64,000 nt of DNA, from assembly GCA_044226195.1 (NCBI GenBank), contig JBGAHO010000008.1, positions 38,972-102,971 of the forward strand, given 5' to 3'. This stretch comes from RPQJ01 sp044226195. Its GTDB lineage: Bacteria > Pseudomonadota > Gammaproteobacteria > Steroidobacterales > Steroidobacteraceae. A program made the position numbers and the translations under genes. The notes below the pieces were generated by a model, which was not told the DNA's origin, made no database searches, and worked only from the letters and a program-made list of their open reading frames with translations. Positions 16,255 to 24,401 of the stretch are shown one piece after another (positions within the stretch are counted from its first letter, which is position 1; every line of letters begins with the position of its first letter).

Positions 16255-17157
16255 ATGAACCTCCGGGACCTCCGCTACCTGGTCGCGCTCGCCGACGAGC
16301 GCCATTTCGGCAAGGCCGCCGAGCGCTGCTACGTCAGCCAGCCGACGCTGTCCGCGCAGATCCGCAAGCTCGAGGAATACCTGGGCGTGCCGCTGGTCGA
16401 GCGCCAGCCGAAGCGCGTGGCCCTGACCGAGCCGGGCGAGAAGATCGTCGTGCGCGCGCGCAAGCTGCTGCAGGAAGCCGACGCGATCATCGAACTGGCC
16501 AAGACCGACCGCGACCCGCTCGCCGGCGCCCTGAAGGTCGCGCTGATCCCGACCGTGGGCCCGTACCTGCTGCCCCACGTGGCGACTCGCCTCAAGCGCG
16601 AGCTGCCGCGCATCAAGCTCATGCTGTACGAGTACCAGACCCAGCCGCTGCTCGAGCGGCTGCGTGCCGGCGAGCTCGACCTCGGCATCCTCGCCCTGCC
16701 CGTCGACCTCGACGGCCTCGAGGCCGACCCGCTCTACGACGAGCCGTTCACGCTCGCGGTCCCGGCCAGCCACGAGCTGGCCGACAAGGACAAGGTCCGC
16801 GTCGAGGACCTGCGCGGCGAGAAGCTGCTGCTGCTCGAGGACGGCCACTGCCTGCGCGACCAGGCGCTGGAGGTCTGCGGCCGCGTGCGCGTGAACGAGG
16901 ACCAGGACTACCGCGCCACGAGCCTCGAGACGCTGCGCCAGATGGTGGCCGCGGGTCACGGCGTGACGCTGCTGCCGCAGCTCGCGGCCGACACGCCGGT
17001 GGGCGTGGCGAGGGGGCTCAGGATCAAGCCCTTCGTGAAACCCACGCCGGTGCGCACGATCGGGGCCGTGTGGCGCAAGTCGACCACGCGCGGCGAGGCG
17101 ATCCGCGCCGTGACGGCGACGATTCGCGCGACGATGAAGGACGAGGCCCGCAAATGA
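16255..17157 (+). CDS. oxyR: Hydrogen peroxide-sensing LysR-type regulator OxyR
   Basis: A 300-residue LysR-family activator that responds to H2O2 by disulfide formation. The N-terminal winged HTH (about 1-60) reads LRYLVALADERHFGKAAERCYVSQPTLSAQI. The redox pair is in GHCLRDQALEVCG, with cysteines at exactly 199 and 208 as in E. coli OxyR, and flanking residues are conserved. ATG 16255 gives the standard N-terminus. The upstream ATAG-N7-CTAT element suggests autoregulation. Its stop overlaps the next ATG (ATGA), so the copper chaperone is translationally coupled to it. Confidence 0.95.
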   Translation: MNLRDLRYLVALADERHFGKAAERCYVSQPTLSAQIRKLEEYLGVPLVERQPKRVALTEPGEKIVVRARKLLQEADAIIELAKTDRDPLAGALKVALIPTVGPYLLPHVATRLKRELPRIKLMLYEYQTQPLLERLRAGELDLGILALPVDLDGLEADPLYDEPFTLAVPASHELADKDKVRVEDLRGEKLLLLEDGHCLRDQALEVCGRVRVNEDQDYRATSLETLRQMVAAGHGVTLLPQLAADTPVGVARGLRIKPFVKPTPVRTIGAVWRKSTTRGEAIRAVTATIRATMKDEARK

Positions 17158-17612
17158 TCGCCCGCGTGCATCGTGTCGGCATCGCCCTGCTCGCGCTGGT
17201 CGCGAGCGCGGCGGCATCCGCGGACGCACCGACCGCGCGCGATGCGTGGGCGCGCGCCACGCCACCCGGCAGCGACGTCGCCGCCGTGTACCTGACGCTG
17301 ACGGGCGGCCACTCGGGTGACCAGCTGACCGGCGCGAGCACGAGCCGCGCCGCGATGGCGCACCTGCACTCGATGCAGGACTCCGGCGGCATGGCCGGGA
17401 TGCGAGGCATCGAGGCCGTGGACGTGCCGGCCGGCCGCACGGTCGCCCTCGCGCCGAACGGCCTGCACCTGATGCTGATGGGGCTCAGGGGCCCGCTCGT
17501 CGCCGGCGAACGATTCACGCTCACGCTGCACTTCGCGAGCGGCACGGACCGCACCGTCGAGGTGCGCGTCCAGGCACCGACCGCGCCGCCACCCACGCCC
17601 TCCCGACCGTAG
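17154..17612 (+). CDS. Periplasmic copper chaperone, PCuAC family
   Basis: A 152-residue secreted Cu(I)-binding protein of the PCuAC (DUF461) family. A signal peptide ends near residue 23 (ASA-DA). Copper ligands of the H-M-H-x-M type are seen: HLHSM (His70, His72, Met74), downstream Met80/Met83, and HLM at 105-107. These proteins deliver copper to cytochrome c oxidase or buffer periplasmic copper. ATG 17154 overlaps the oxyR stop, which places it in a peroxide-responsive unit. It ends in a Pro-rich tail. Confidence 0.88.
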   Translation: MIARVHRVGIALLALVASAAASADAPTARDAWARATPPGSDVAAVYLTLTGGHSGDQLTGASTSRAAMAHLHSMQDSGGMAGMRGIEAVDVPAGRTVALAPNGLHLMLMGLRGPLVAGERFTLTLHFASGTDRTVEVRVQAPTAPPPTPSRP

Positions 17613-17623
17613 GACGCTCGCCG

Positions 17624-19330
17624 ATGGGCAAAGCACGGAACGCCGCCCACCGCCCCCGAGTGTTCGAACTGCGCCTCGTGCACGGCAGCATCGTCGATGC
17701 GCAGGCCGGTGCACTCGTGCTCGGCGTCTTCGCCAACGTCGATCCGGCCGGCCCGGCCCGCGTCGTCGATGCGCGACTCGGGGGCGCGATTCGCCAGTTC
17801 ACGCAACGACGCATGTTCTCCGCGCAGCTCGGCCAGGTGTTCGTGCTGCCGACGCCGCGGCGCGACCTGCGCGCCGACTGCGTGCTGTTCGCCGGCCTCG
17901 GCGATTTCGACGTGTTCGGCGCGCGCTCGAGCACCTTCGTCGCCGAGAACGTCGTGCGCACACTCGCACTGGGCGGCATCGCCGACTTCGCCACGGTGCT
18001 GCTCGGCGCCGGCTCCGGGCTCGGCGTGGCCGAGGCGTTCGAGCCCTACCTGCGCGGCTGCCTGGACGGTCTGCGTCACGCGGATCCGGGCCGGGTCGTG
18101 CGGCGCATGACCGTGTGCGAGATCGACGCACGCAAGTACGGCGCACTGGTCCGCACGGCGCAGCGCCTCGCGGCCCGCGTGGCGGGCGCAGACATCGACC
18201 TGCGACTGCACGTCGTGGGCCCCGCCACCGCCGAACCTGCGATTGCCGGGAGCATGCGCGCGGTGGCGGCCGGGCGCGTCGTCGATCCCGGTTATCTGCT
18301 CGTGACGATGCGCGCGATTGGCCGCACCGAGTTCGAGCTGCGCGCCTCGCTGCTGACCGCGGGCGCCAAGGCAGCCGTGCTCGCCGGCACGCGCACGTTC
18401 ACGCGACGCGAGCTGCACGAATCCCTGCGACCCATCGAGGACGGATCGGCGACACCGCGCGACCTGCCGCGCCTCGGGCAACGCCTCGTGCAGCTGCTGC
18501 CGCCGACCGTGCGCGAGGGCCTCGCCACCACGACGCACCGTCCGCTCGTCGTCGTGCACGACCGCGACGCCTCGCGCATCCCGTGGGAGTTGCTGCACGT
18601 CGGCGGCGAGCACCCGGCCCTCGTGCGCGGCCTGAGCCGACGCTACGAATCCGAGTCCCTGAGCGTCGCGCGGTGGCGCGAGGCGCCGGCGACCGGCCCG
18701 CGGATCCGCGTCCTGCTGGTGGCGAATCCGACGGGCGACCTGCCGGGCGCGGCGGCCGAGTGCCGTGCGCTGCGCGAGTTGCTCGACGGACGCGCCGCGG
18801 TGCTCGACGTACTGGAAGAACGCGCGGCGACGCGCGCCGCGGTGCTGCAGCGACTCGCGGACCACGACTACGACGTGCTGCATTTCGCGGGACACGCCTG
18901 GTTCGACGCCGACGAACCGGGTCGCGGCGGACTGCTCTGCGCGCGCGAGGACGTGCTGCGTGGCGCCGACCTCGCGGGTCTCGCGCGACTGCCGGCGCTC
19001 GTGTTCTGCAACGCCTGCGAAGCGGCGCGCGTGCGCAGGCGCTCCCGTGCGCGTCGCACCCTTCCCGGCACGGGCTCGACGAGCATCGCGGAAGCCTTTC
19101 TCGCGGGCGGGGTCGCCAATTTCCTCGGCACGCACTGGCCCGTGGGGGACGCGGCCGCACTCGAGTTCTCGACGAAGCTGTATCGCGAACTGCTCGCCGG
19201 CACGACGCTCGGCGACGCCGTGGTCGCTGCGCGGCGTCGCGTTTTCGACCTCGCGACGATCGACTGGGCCGACTACGTGCACTACGGCGCCACGCAATTC
19301 CGGCTGGGAAATCCGGACCAGGAAAACTGA
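17624..19330 (+). CDS. CHAT-domain (caspase-like) protein with macro-like N-terminal domain
   Basis: A 568-residue protein. Residues about 310-560 are a CHAT domain, a clan CD cysteine protease fold related to caspases, with catalytic His424 (HFAGHAW) and Cys465 (FCNACEA) in normal context. The family end signature is also present (SIAEAFLAGGVANFLGTHWPV). Residues about 12-150 resemble the N-terminal macro-like domain of M17 leucyl aminopeptidases (DALVLGVF-like start, VDARLGGAI, GQVFVLPTP, VLFAGLGD); the M17 catalytic domain is absent. No signal peptide is seen. It starts 11 bp after the copper chaperone gene, so it may belong to the oxyR unit. Role unknown; some CHAT proteases act in bacterial immunity or cell death. 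Confidence 0.85.
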   Translation: MGKARNAAHRPRVFELRLVHGSIVDAQAGALVLGVFANVDPAGPARVVDARLGGAIRQFTQRRMFSAQLGQVFVLPTPRRDLRADCVLFAGLGDFDVFGARSSTFVAENVVRTLALGGIADFATVLLGAGSGLGVAEAFEPYLRGCLDGLRHADPGRVVRRMTVCEIDARKYGALVRTAQRLAARVAGADIDLRLHVVGPATAEPAIAGSMRAVAAGRVVDPGYLLVTMRAIGRTEFELRASLLTAGAKAAVLAGTRTFTRRELHESLRPIEDGSATPRDLPRLGQRLVQLLPPTVREGLATTTHRPLVVVHDRDASRIPWELLHVGGEHPALVRGLSRRYESESLSVARWREAPATGPRIRVLLVANPTGDLPGAAAECRALRELLDGRAAVLDVLEERAATRAAVLQRLADHDYDVLHFAGHAWFDADEPGRGGLLCAREDVLRGADLAGLARLPALVFCNACEAARVRRRSRARRTLPGTGSTSIAEAFLAGGVANFLGTHWPVGDAAALEFSTKLYRELLAGTTLGDAVVAARRRVFDLATIDWADYVHYGATQFRLGNPDQEN

Positions 19331-19404
19331 AATGGAGATGCATCCGTTCTGAAGCGGAACTGCGTCACGCTTTGACATAACGAAAAGAGAACTCGATCAC
19401 GGAG

Positions 19405-19559
19405 GTCGGGTTGCCCCGACAAGGACAATTCCGCCCACGCGAACGCAGGTCCTTTTCAAGGTGAAGCAACAACACCCAGGGACGGGACCGGCGGACGCGG
19501 GCGCCACGAAACTTGTTGAGTCGGAGTCCGGGGGGGCGATGACTCGGTGGTGCGGACTC
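19405..19559 (+). promoter_or_regulatory. Structured 5' leader of the pilus operon
   Basis: The 259-bp gap before the pilin gene has no ORF but several inverted repeats: GTCGGG-TTGC-CCCGAC (19405-19420), AAGGAC/GTCCTT (19421-19426 with 19449-19454) immediately after it, and GAGTCCG/CGGACTC (19524-19530 with 19553-19559). A perfect -35 hexamer TTGACA lies at 19372-19377, with no convincing -10 at normal spacing. Several GGA motifs occur in the leader and in the strong Shine-Dalgarno (GAGAGAGGA, 19575-19583), which would allow CsrA-type control. It matches no riboswitch that I know. Confidence 0.4.
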
Positions 19560-19589
19560 AAACCATCATTCATCGAGAGAGGAACTGAA

Positions 19590-20090
19590 ATGCGTAAGTA
19601 CGCAATTGCCCCGCTCGCCGCGGGCGTGCTGCTGGCCCTGGCGGGCACGGCCGACGCGGCCACCAAGACGTCGAACTTCACGGTCAACGCCACGGTGGCG
19701 TCGAACTGCGTGATCTCGAGCACGAACCTGAACTTCGGCAACTACGACGCCAGCACGGCCCTCACGGGCAGCTCGTCGGTCGTCGTGCGCTGCTCGAACG
19801 GCACGATCTACACCGTGTCGCTGAGCCCGGGCTCGGGCTCGTTCGCCACCCGCACCATGAAGAACGGCACGAACAACCTCGAGTACAACCTGTACACGAC
19901 CAATGCCCTGACCACGGTGTGGGGCGACGGCACGGCCAGCACCGGCACGCGCGGCGGCACGGGCACGGGCCTGTCGGCGGCGCGCGACCAGACGCTGACG
20001 GTGTTCGGCTCGCTGCCGAACAGCACCGCCAACCAGGACGCCCCCGCGGGCGCCTACACCGACACCATCACGGCCACGGTCACGTACTGA
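19590..20090 (+). CDS. Spore coat U domain pilin, major subunit of Csu-type pilus
   Basis: A 166-residue secreted subunit of an archaic chaperone-usher pilus. The signal peptide is MRKYAIAPLAAGVLLALAG..., cut after TADA (about residue 23). The SCPU domain starts with NFTVNATVASNCVISSTNLNFGNYD and ends in the alternating strand GAYTDTITATVTY. Two cysteines (NCVIS, VVRCS) are placed as in CsuA/B. It is Thr/Ser/Gly/Asn-rich, as a fibre subunit would be. A strong RBS precedes the ATG. It is first of four codirectional pilus genes. Confidence 0.9.
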   Translation: MRKYAIAPLAAGVLLALAGTADAATKTSNFTVNATVASNCVISSTNLNFGNYDASTALTGSSSVVVRCSNGTIYTVSLSPGSGSFATRTMKNGTNNLEYNLYTTNALTTVWGDGTASTGTRGGTGTGLSAARDQTLTVFGSLPNSTANQDAPAGAYTDTITATVTY

Positions 20091-20097
20091 GCCAACG

Positions 20098-20846
20098 ATG
20101 GGCGTGCGCAGTCTCCTGCTGAGCACCCTGGCCGCGNNNNNNNNNNNNNNNNNNNNNNNCCGCTGCCGGCGCACGCCGGCACGTTTTCGATCTCGCCGAT
20201 TCGCGTCGACCTCGGTTCGGCCGCGAAGACCGGCGTCATCACCGTCCGCAACGAAGAAGCCGCCGACGTCGTCGTGCAGGCGACGGTGGTGCAGTGGGAG
20301 CAGGAGGCCGGCACGGACAAGCTGACCCCGACCCAGGACCTGCTGGTCTCGCCGGCGGTCTTCACGCTCACGCCCAAGGGCTCGCAGCTGGTGCGAGTGG
20401 CGCTGCGCCGCGACGCCGACCCGAAGCGCGAGCTCAGCTACCGGCTGCTGCTGCAGGAAGTGCCGCAGACCGCCAAGCCCGATTTCACCGGCCTGACCGT
20501 CGCCCTGCAGATCAGCCTGCCCGTGTGGGTGGCGCCGCGGGGCAACGCCAGGCCGGACGTGCACTGGAGCGCGGCCCCGACGCCGGACGGCCTGCTGTCG
20601 ATCACCGCGCGCAACGACGGCGATGCGCACTTCCGCGTCGTCAGCTTCAAGGCGGAGCCGGCCGACGGCTCGGCGCCGGCGATCGAGCAGTCGATCGCAA
20701 GCTATCTCCTCCCCGGGCAGTCGAAGGCCTGGGTGCTCGGCAACAACAAGAACACGACCTCCAACGCCGCGTGGCGCCGCATTCGCATCCGGGGAACGAG
20801 CGAAGCCGGCGAGTTCGAGGCGGAGGCCAGCCTCGGGACGCGATGA
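20098..20846 (+). CDS. Periplasmic pilus chaperone (interrupted by assembly gap)
   Basis: An immunoglobulin-fold chaperone that donates a strand to pilin subunits and delivers them to the usher. ATG 20098 begins a signal peptide (MGVRSLLLSTLAA). After the N run the coding frame resumes with PLPAHAGTFSISPIRVDLGS and continues to 20846. G1-strand features are seen in LTVALQISLPVWV. The frames before and after the 23 N differ, and the true gap must be a multiple of three bases, so the break is an assembly artefact rather than a mutation. It starts 7 bp after the pilin. Confidence 0.85.
20137..20159. other. Assembly gap (23 N)
   Basis: A run of 23 unknown bases inside the chaperone signal-peptide region. 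The flanking coding frames agree only if the real length is divisible by three, so 23 is an estimate. A true size of about 21 or 24 bases would give a normal signal peptide of 24-30 residues. Confidence 0.98.
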
Positions 20847-20849
20847 CCC

Positions 20850-23141
20850 ATGCGCGCGCGGCTGACGCTGGCCTTCCTGCTCGCGCTCGCGCTGCCCACG
20901 CCCGGCACTGCGGCGGCGGACGCACCCGCGTACGCTGAATCCATCGTCGAGCTGCGCCTCAACGGGCAGCCCGACACCCAGACCCTCGTCCTGCGGCGCG
21001 ATGCCGACGGCACGCTGCTCATCAAGGCCAGCGACCTCGCGGCCCTGCGCATCCGCCCGCCCGTGAGCGGCTCGGTCATGGTCAACGGCGAGCGCTACTA
21101 CCGCCTCGGCGGCGAGATGGGCGCGCAGGTGAACTTCGACGAGGCGACGCTCACCGCGGACGTCACGCTGCCCCCGGGCTCGTTCCTGCCGAGCGAGTCC
21201 CGCGTCGTCCGTCCCGACGTGCCGCAGGTCACGCCCGGCTTCGGCGCGTTCGTGAACTACGATTTCTTCTCCGAGCAGACCTCGCAGGCCGACAGCCTCG
21301 GGATGATCGCCGAGACCGGCCTGTTCACCGGCCACGGCGTGCTCACGAGCTCGCTGCTCGGCCAGTACGACGACGAGCGGCACGGCGCCGTGCGACTCGA
21401 GACCACGTGGACGTCCGATTTCCCGGAGCACCTCGCGACGCTGCGGGTCGGCGACGCCATCAGCGCGTCCGGCGCCTGGGGCCGCTCGGTGCGCTTCGGC
21501 GGCATCCAGTTCGGCACCAACTTCGCGACGCAGCCGACGCTCGTGACGACGCCGATGCTGGCGGCGCACGGTGACGCCGTGGTGCCGTCGACCGTCGACG
21601 TGTTCGTGAACGGCCAGCCGGTCGCCAGCCAGCAGGTGCCGCCCGGCCCGTTCACCATCGACCACGTGCCCTCGATCACGGGCGCGGGCCAGATCCAGGT
21701 GGTCGTGACCGATGCGCTCGGCCGCCAGCAGGTGATCTCGCAGCCCTACTACACCGGCCCGTCGCTGCTGCGCGCCGGCCTGAGCGAATACTCGTTCGAG
21801 CTCGGTGCGATCCGCCGGGACTACGGCTCGCGCAGCAACCAGTACGGCAGCCTCGTCGCCGCGGGCACCTATCGCCGCGGACTCAGTGACGCGCTGACCG
21901 CGGAACTGCATTTCGAGGGCAGCGCCGACGGCGCGCACGCGGCCGGCATCGATGCGTCGTGGCAGGCCGGTCGGCTCGGCGTGCTGTCCCTCACCGCTGC
22001 GGCCGGCGGCGACCAGGACATGGGTTGGCTCGGCGGCATCGGCTTCGAGCGCAGCACGGAGCACGTCAACGTGTTCGCGCGCTCGCAGTTCGCGACGCGC
22101 GGCTTCTCGCAGCTCGGCGATTCGCTCGACCCGCGGCGTCCGAAGGGCCGGACGTTCGGCGGCGTCGGCTTCAGCCTCGGCCGCGGCGGCAGCCTGCAAC
22201 TCGCGTACGGCCAGCAGACCTTCTGGAACGGCCCGTCCGAGCAGACCTTCGGCGTCAGCCACTCGATCACGCTCGGCGCGTACGGCTTCCTGAGCCTGCT
22301 CGCCAACCAGCGCTTCGGCGACAACGACGGGCTCGAGCTGTTCGCCAACTGGACGATGCCTTTCGGCGAACGCAAGACGGCCTCGATGTCGCTGCAGCAG
22401 ACGACCGACGACGGCTTCGAGGCGGTCGCCACGCTGCAGAAGAACCTGCCGCCGGGCTCCGGTGCCGGCTACCGCATGATGGTGTCGTCCAACCAGGACG
22501 GGCAGGCGGGCTATTCGCTGCAGGGCCGCGCAGGCACCGTGGAGGTGGACTTCGCACGCCGCAACGGCACCGACGGCTGGCGCGCGGAGGCCACCGGCGC
22601 ACTGGCAATCACGTCGGCGGGCGTGATGCCGACTCGCCGGCTCGACCGCAGCTTCGCGGTGGTGAAGGTGGCGGACTATCCAGGCCTGACCGTGTACGTC
22701 GAGAACCAGCCGGTCGGCAAGACCGACGCGCACGGCCGCGTGCTGCTCGATTCGCTGCGGGCCTACGAACGCAATTCCGTCAGCATCGACGCTCAGCAGC
22801 TGCCGCTCGATGCGACGCTGGCCACCGCAACGATGGACGTGACGCCCGGCTATCGCAGCGGCGCGGTCGTCGACTTCCCCGTGCAGCACGCCAGCCCCGC
22901 GACCTTCCGCCTGGTGCTCGAGGACGGCTCGCCGGTGCCGCCGGGCGCGCAGGTGACCGTCGCGGGACGCGTCGCGCCGGTCGCCATGCAGGGGCTCGTG
23001 TACGTCGAAGAGGCGGCGGGCAGCCATCAGGCCACCGCTGAATGGACCGGACACCGTTGCACCTTTGAACTCGTTCGCCCCGAAGGCACGGATCCCGTGC
23101 CCGATCTCGGTACAATCGCATGCCACGCCCTCATGGAGTGA
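20850..23141 (+). CDS. Outer-membrane fimbrial usher (FimD/CsuD family)
   Basis: A 763-residue usher that receives chaperone-pilin complexes and threads the growing pilus through the outer membrane. Signal peptide to about residue 23 (GTAAA-DAP). Domains in order: periplasmic N-terminal domain (VELRLNGQPDTQTLVLRR), beta-barrel with plug (DVFVNGQPVASQQVPPGPFTIDHVP, near 240-275) and C-terminal domains with LDRSFAVVKVADYPGLTVYVENQPVG and a final Cys pair (HRC...TIAC). It is shorter than FimD (about 835-880), as in the archaic group. It starts 3 bp after the chaperone stop. Confidence 0.93.
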   Translation: MRARLTLAFLLALALPTPGTAAADAPAYAESIVELRLNGQPDTQTLVLRRDADGTLLIKASDLAALRIRPPVSGSVMVNGERYYRLGGEMGAQVNFDEATLTADVTLPPGSFLPSESRVVRPDVPQVTPGFGAFVNYDFFSEQTSQADSLGMIAETGLFTGHGVLTSSLLGQYDDERHGAVRLETTWTSDFPEHLATLRVGDAISASGAWGRSVRFGGIQFGTNFATQPTLVTTPMLAAHGDAVVPSTVDVFVNGQPVASQQVPPGPFTIDHVPSITGAGQIQVVVTDALGRQQVISQPYYTGPSLLRAGLSEYSFELGAIRRDYGSRSNQYGSLVAAGTYRRGLSDALTAELHFEGSADGAHAAGIDASWQAGRLGVLSLTAAAGGDQDMGWLGGIGFERSTEHVNVFARSQFATRGFSQLGDSLDPRRPKGRTFGGVGFSLGRGGSLQLAYGQQTFWNGPSEQTFGVSHSITLGAYGFLSLLANQRFGDNDGLELFANWTMPFGERKTASMSLQQTTDDGFEAVATLQKNLPPGSGAGYRMMVSSNQDGQAGYSLQGRAGTVEVDFARRNGTDGWRAEATGALAITSAGVMPTRRLDRSFAVVKVADYPGLTVYVENQPVGKTDAHGRVLLDSLRAYERNSVSIDAQQLPLDATLATATMDVTPGYRSGAVVDFPVQHASPATFRLVLEDGSPVPPGAQVTVAGRVAPVAMQGLVYVEEAAGSHQATAEWTGHRCTFELVRPEGTDPVPDLGTIACHALME

Positions 23142-23254
23142 CCCTTGCGCGGCCCGGCGATCGATCGGGGCAGACACCCAGCTTTCACATGCTTGCCGAG
23201 TGCCGCGGCGTGACTGGCGGGACCGGTGGCACAGCCCATGGCCGGGCGACGATC

Positions 23255-23764
23255 GTGAGCACCCGGTGGCGAATCCGCCGCCGGTCCGCAGGGCTTGCAG
23301 CCTGGGTCGTCGCCGCGCTCCTGGTGGCGCCGGCCGTACAGGCCGCGATCGACTGCAGCGTCTCGACCGCCGGCATCAACTTCGGCGCCTACGACCCGAC
23401 CTCCGCCACGCCGGACGACATCGTCGGCAACCTCGCCGTCACCTGCACGCGAGTGATCTTCGTCGACGTGTTCCACGTGCCGTTCACCGTGTCGCTGTCG
23501 CGGGGCAGCAGTACGTCGTTCAACCCGCGCACGCTGCGCTCAGGCACGAACGTGCTGAACTACAACATCTATCGGGACGCCGCCCATTCGCAGGTCTGGG
23601 GCGACGGCACCAACTCGACGGTCCGCCTGAGCGATACGTCGGATTTCGTCTGGTTCCAGACCTCGCAGACCGACAACTTCGCCCTGTACGGGCGCATCCC
23701 GGCCCTCCAGGACGTCCGGGTCGGCAACTACACCGACACGGTGGTCGTGCAGATCACCTTCTGA
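23255..23764 (+). CDS. Second spore coat U domain subunit (minor or tip pilin)
   Basis: A 169-residue secreted SCPU-domain protein: an Arg-rich N-terminus, a hydrophobic signal core (GLAAWVVAALLVAPAVQA) and a mature start AIDCSVSTAGINFGAYDP, ending in VGNYTDTVVVQITF. GTG 23255 gives the compact signal peptide; the frame is open to 23120, but those codons overlap the usher and look non-coding. It is 113 bp after the usher. In Csu systems the last gene encodes the tip adhesin; this one has a single domain, so minor subunit or tip are both possible. Confidence 0.78.
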   Translation: MSTRWRIRRRSAGLAAWVVAALLVAPAVQAAIDCSVSTAGINFGAYDPTSATPDDIVGNLAVTCTRVIFVDVFHVPFTVSLSRGSSTSFNPRTLRSGTNVLNYNIYRDAAHSQVWGDGTNSTVRLSDTSDFVWFQTSQTDNFALYGRIPALQDVRVGNYTDTVVVQITF

Positions 23765-23773
23765 ACGGTCGGG

Positions 23774-24217
23774 TCAGAGCGCGCGGGCGTCGAGCCGGAC
23801 CGGCAGTTCGTAGCTGCCTTCGCGCGCGCCGGGCGCGAGGTGCAGCCGATAGCGCAGCGCGTATTCGCGCGCACCGACCGCCACCTGCTGATGCACGTCC
23901 GCGCCGAGGTCGCCGAGCGTGAGCGGAGCGGCGAGCCCCTTCACCTCGATTGCCCGCGTGAGGCCCGTGCGGGTATCGAAGTGCAGCAGGTATCCGCGGC
24001 GATCGTTGCTCGCGATGCGATACGTGGCGGCGACGTCGACGTAGCCCCGCGCGAGATCGGCGCGGGTCACCTGCACGCGCTCGGGCGCCGCGAGAGTGGT
24101 GAGCGTGAGGTGCGGCTCGACGATCGCCCCCACGAGGAAGTGGGCGCGCACGCTGTCGGCGGCGGCGATCACTGGCAGCAGGGCCACCAGGCAGGCGAGC
24201 TGTGAGCGGGTTCTCAT
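23774..24217 (-). CDS. Secreted protein of unknown function
   Basis: A 147-residue protein with a signal peptide (MRTRSQLACLVALLPVIAAADSVRA). The mature part looks all-beta (HFLVGAIVEPHLTLTTLAAPERVQV..., ending ARREYALRYRLHL-like and YELPVRLDARAL strands). I do not recognise the family. It ends 9 bp from the convergent pilus operon. ATG 24217 is preferred to GTG 24226 because GGGGAG lies 8 bp before the ATG. A pilus-associated role is only a guess from position. Confidence 0.65.
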   Translation of the reverse strand: MRTRSQLACLVALLPVIAAADSVRAHFLVGAIVEPHLTLTTLAAPERVQVTRADLARGYVDVAATYRIASNDRRGYLLHFDTRTGLTRAIEVKGLAAPLTLGDLGADVHQQVAVGAREYALRYRLHLAPGAREGSYELPVRLDARAL

Positions 24218-24269
24218 TTTCTTCACTCCCCGGCACTCACCGTCGCCGGCTTGTGCTAGGCCCTACGCT

Positions 24270-24342
24270 ACCCCCGGAGGAGGGGGTCCGCAATCGAAGT
24301 CCGAACCGGGTTGGAGGCGGTTCCGGGCCGTGACCTCCAACC
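24270..24342. promoter_or_regulatory. Two inverted repeats between divergent genes
   Basis: The gap between the secreted-protein gene and the kor cluster contains ACCCCC-6-GGGGGT (24270-24287) and a 9-bp inverted repeat GGTTGGAGG / CCTCCAACC (24309-24317 and 24334-24342, 16-bp loop). The second lies 60 bp before the first kor gene and could be an operator or an mRNA leader hairpin. No promoter hexamers stood out. Confidence 0.4.
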
Positions 24343-24401
24343 ATTGCGCCGTGGCCGGAAACCCCTAAACTCGCATCTCTCCTACGAGCCAAGAGACCTC
24401 C

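Noticed and set aside
19331..19589. c-di-GMP riboswitch before the pilin gene
   Set aside because: The leader has hairpins, but I could not find the conserved GEMM core segments.
19566..23177. Very long open frame (about 1200 codons) antisense to the pilus operon
   Set aside because: It lies opposite clear pilin, chaperone and usher genes, reads through the N gap, and its product is Arg/Ala/His-rich without domains: a GC-rich shadow frame.
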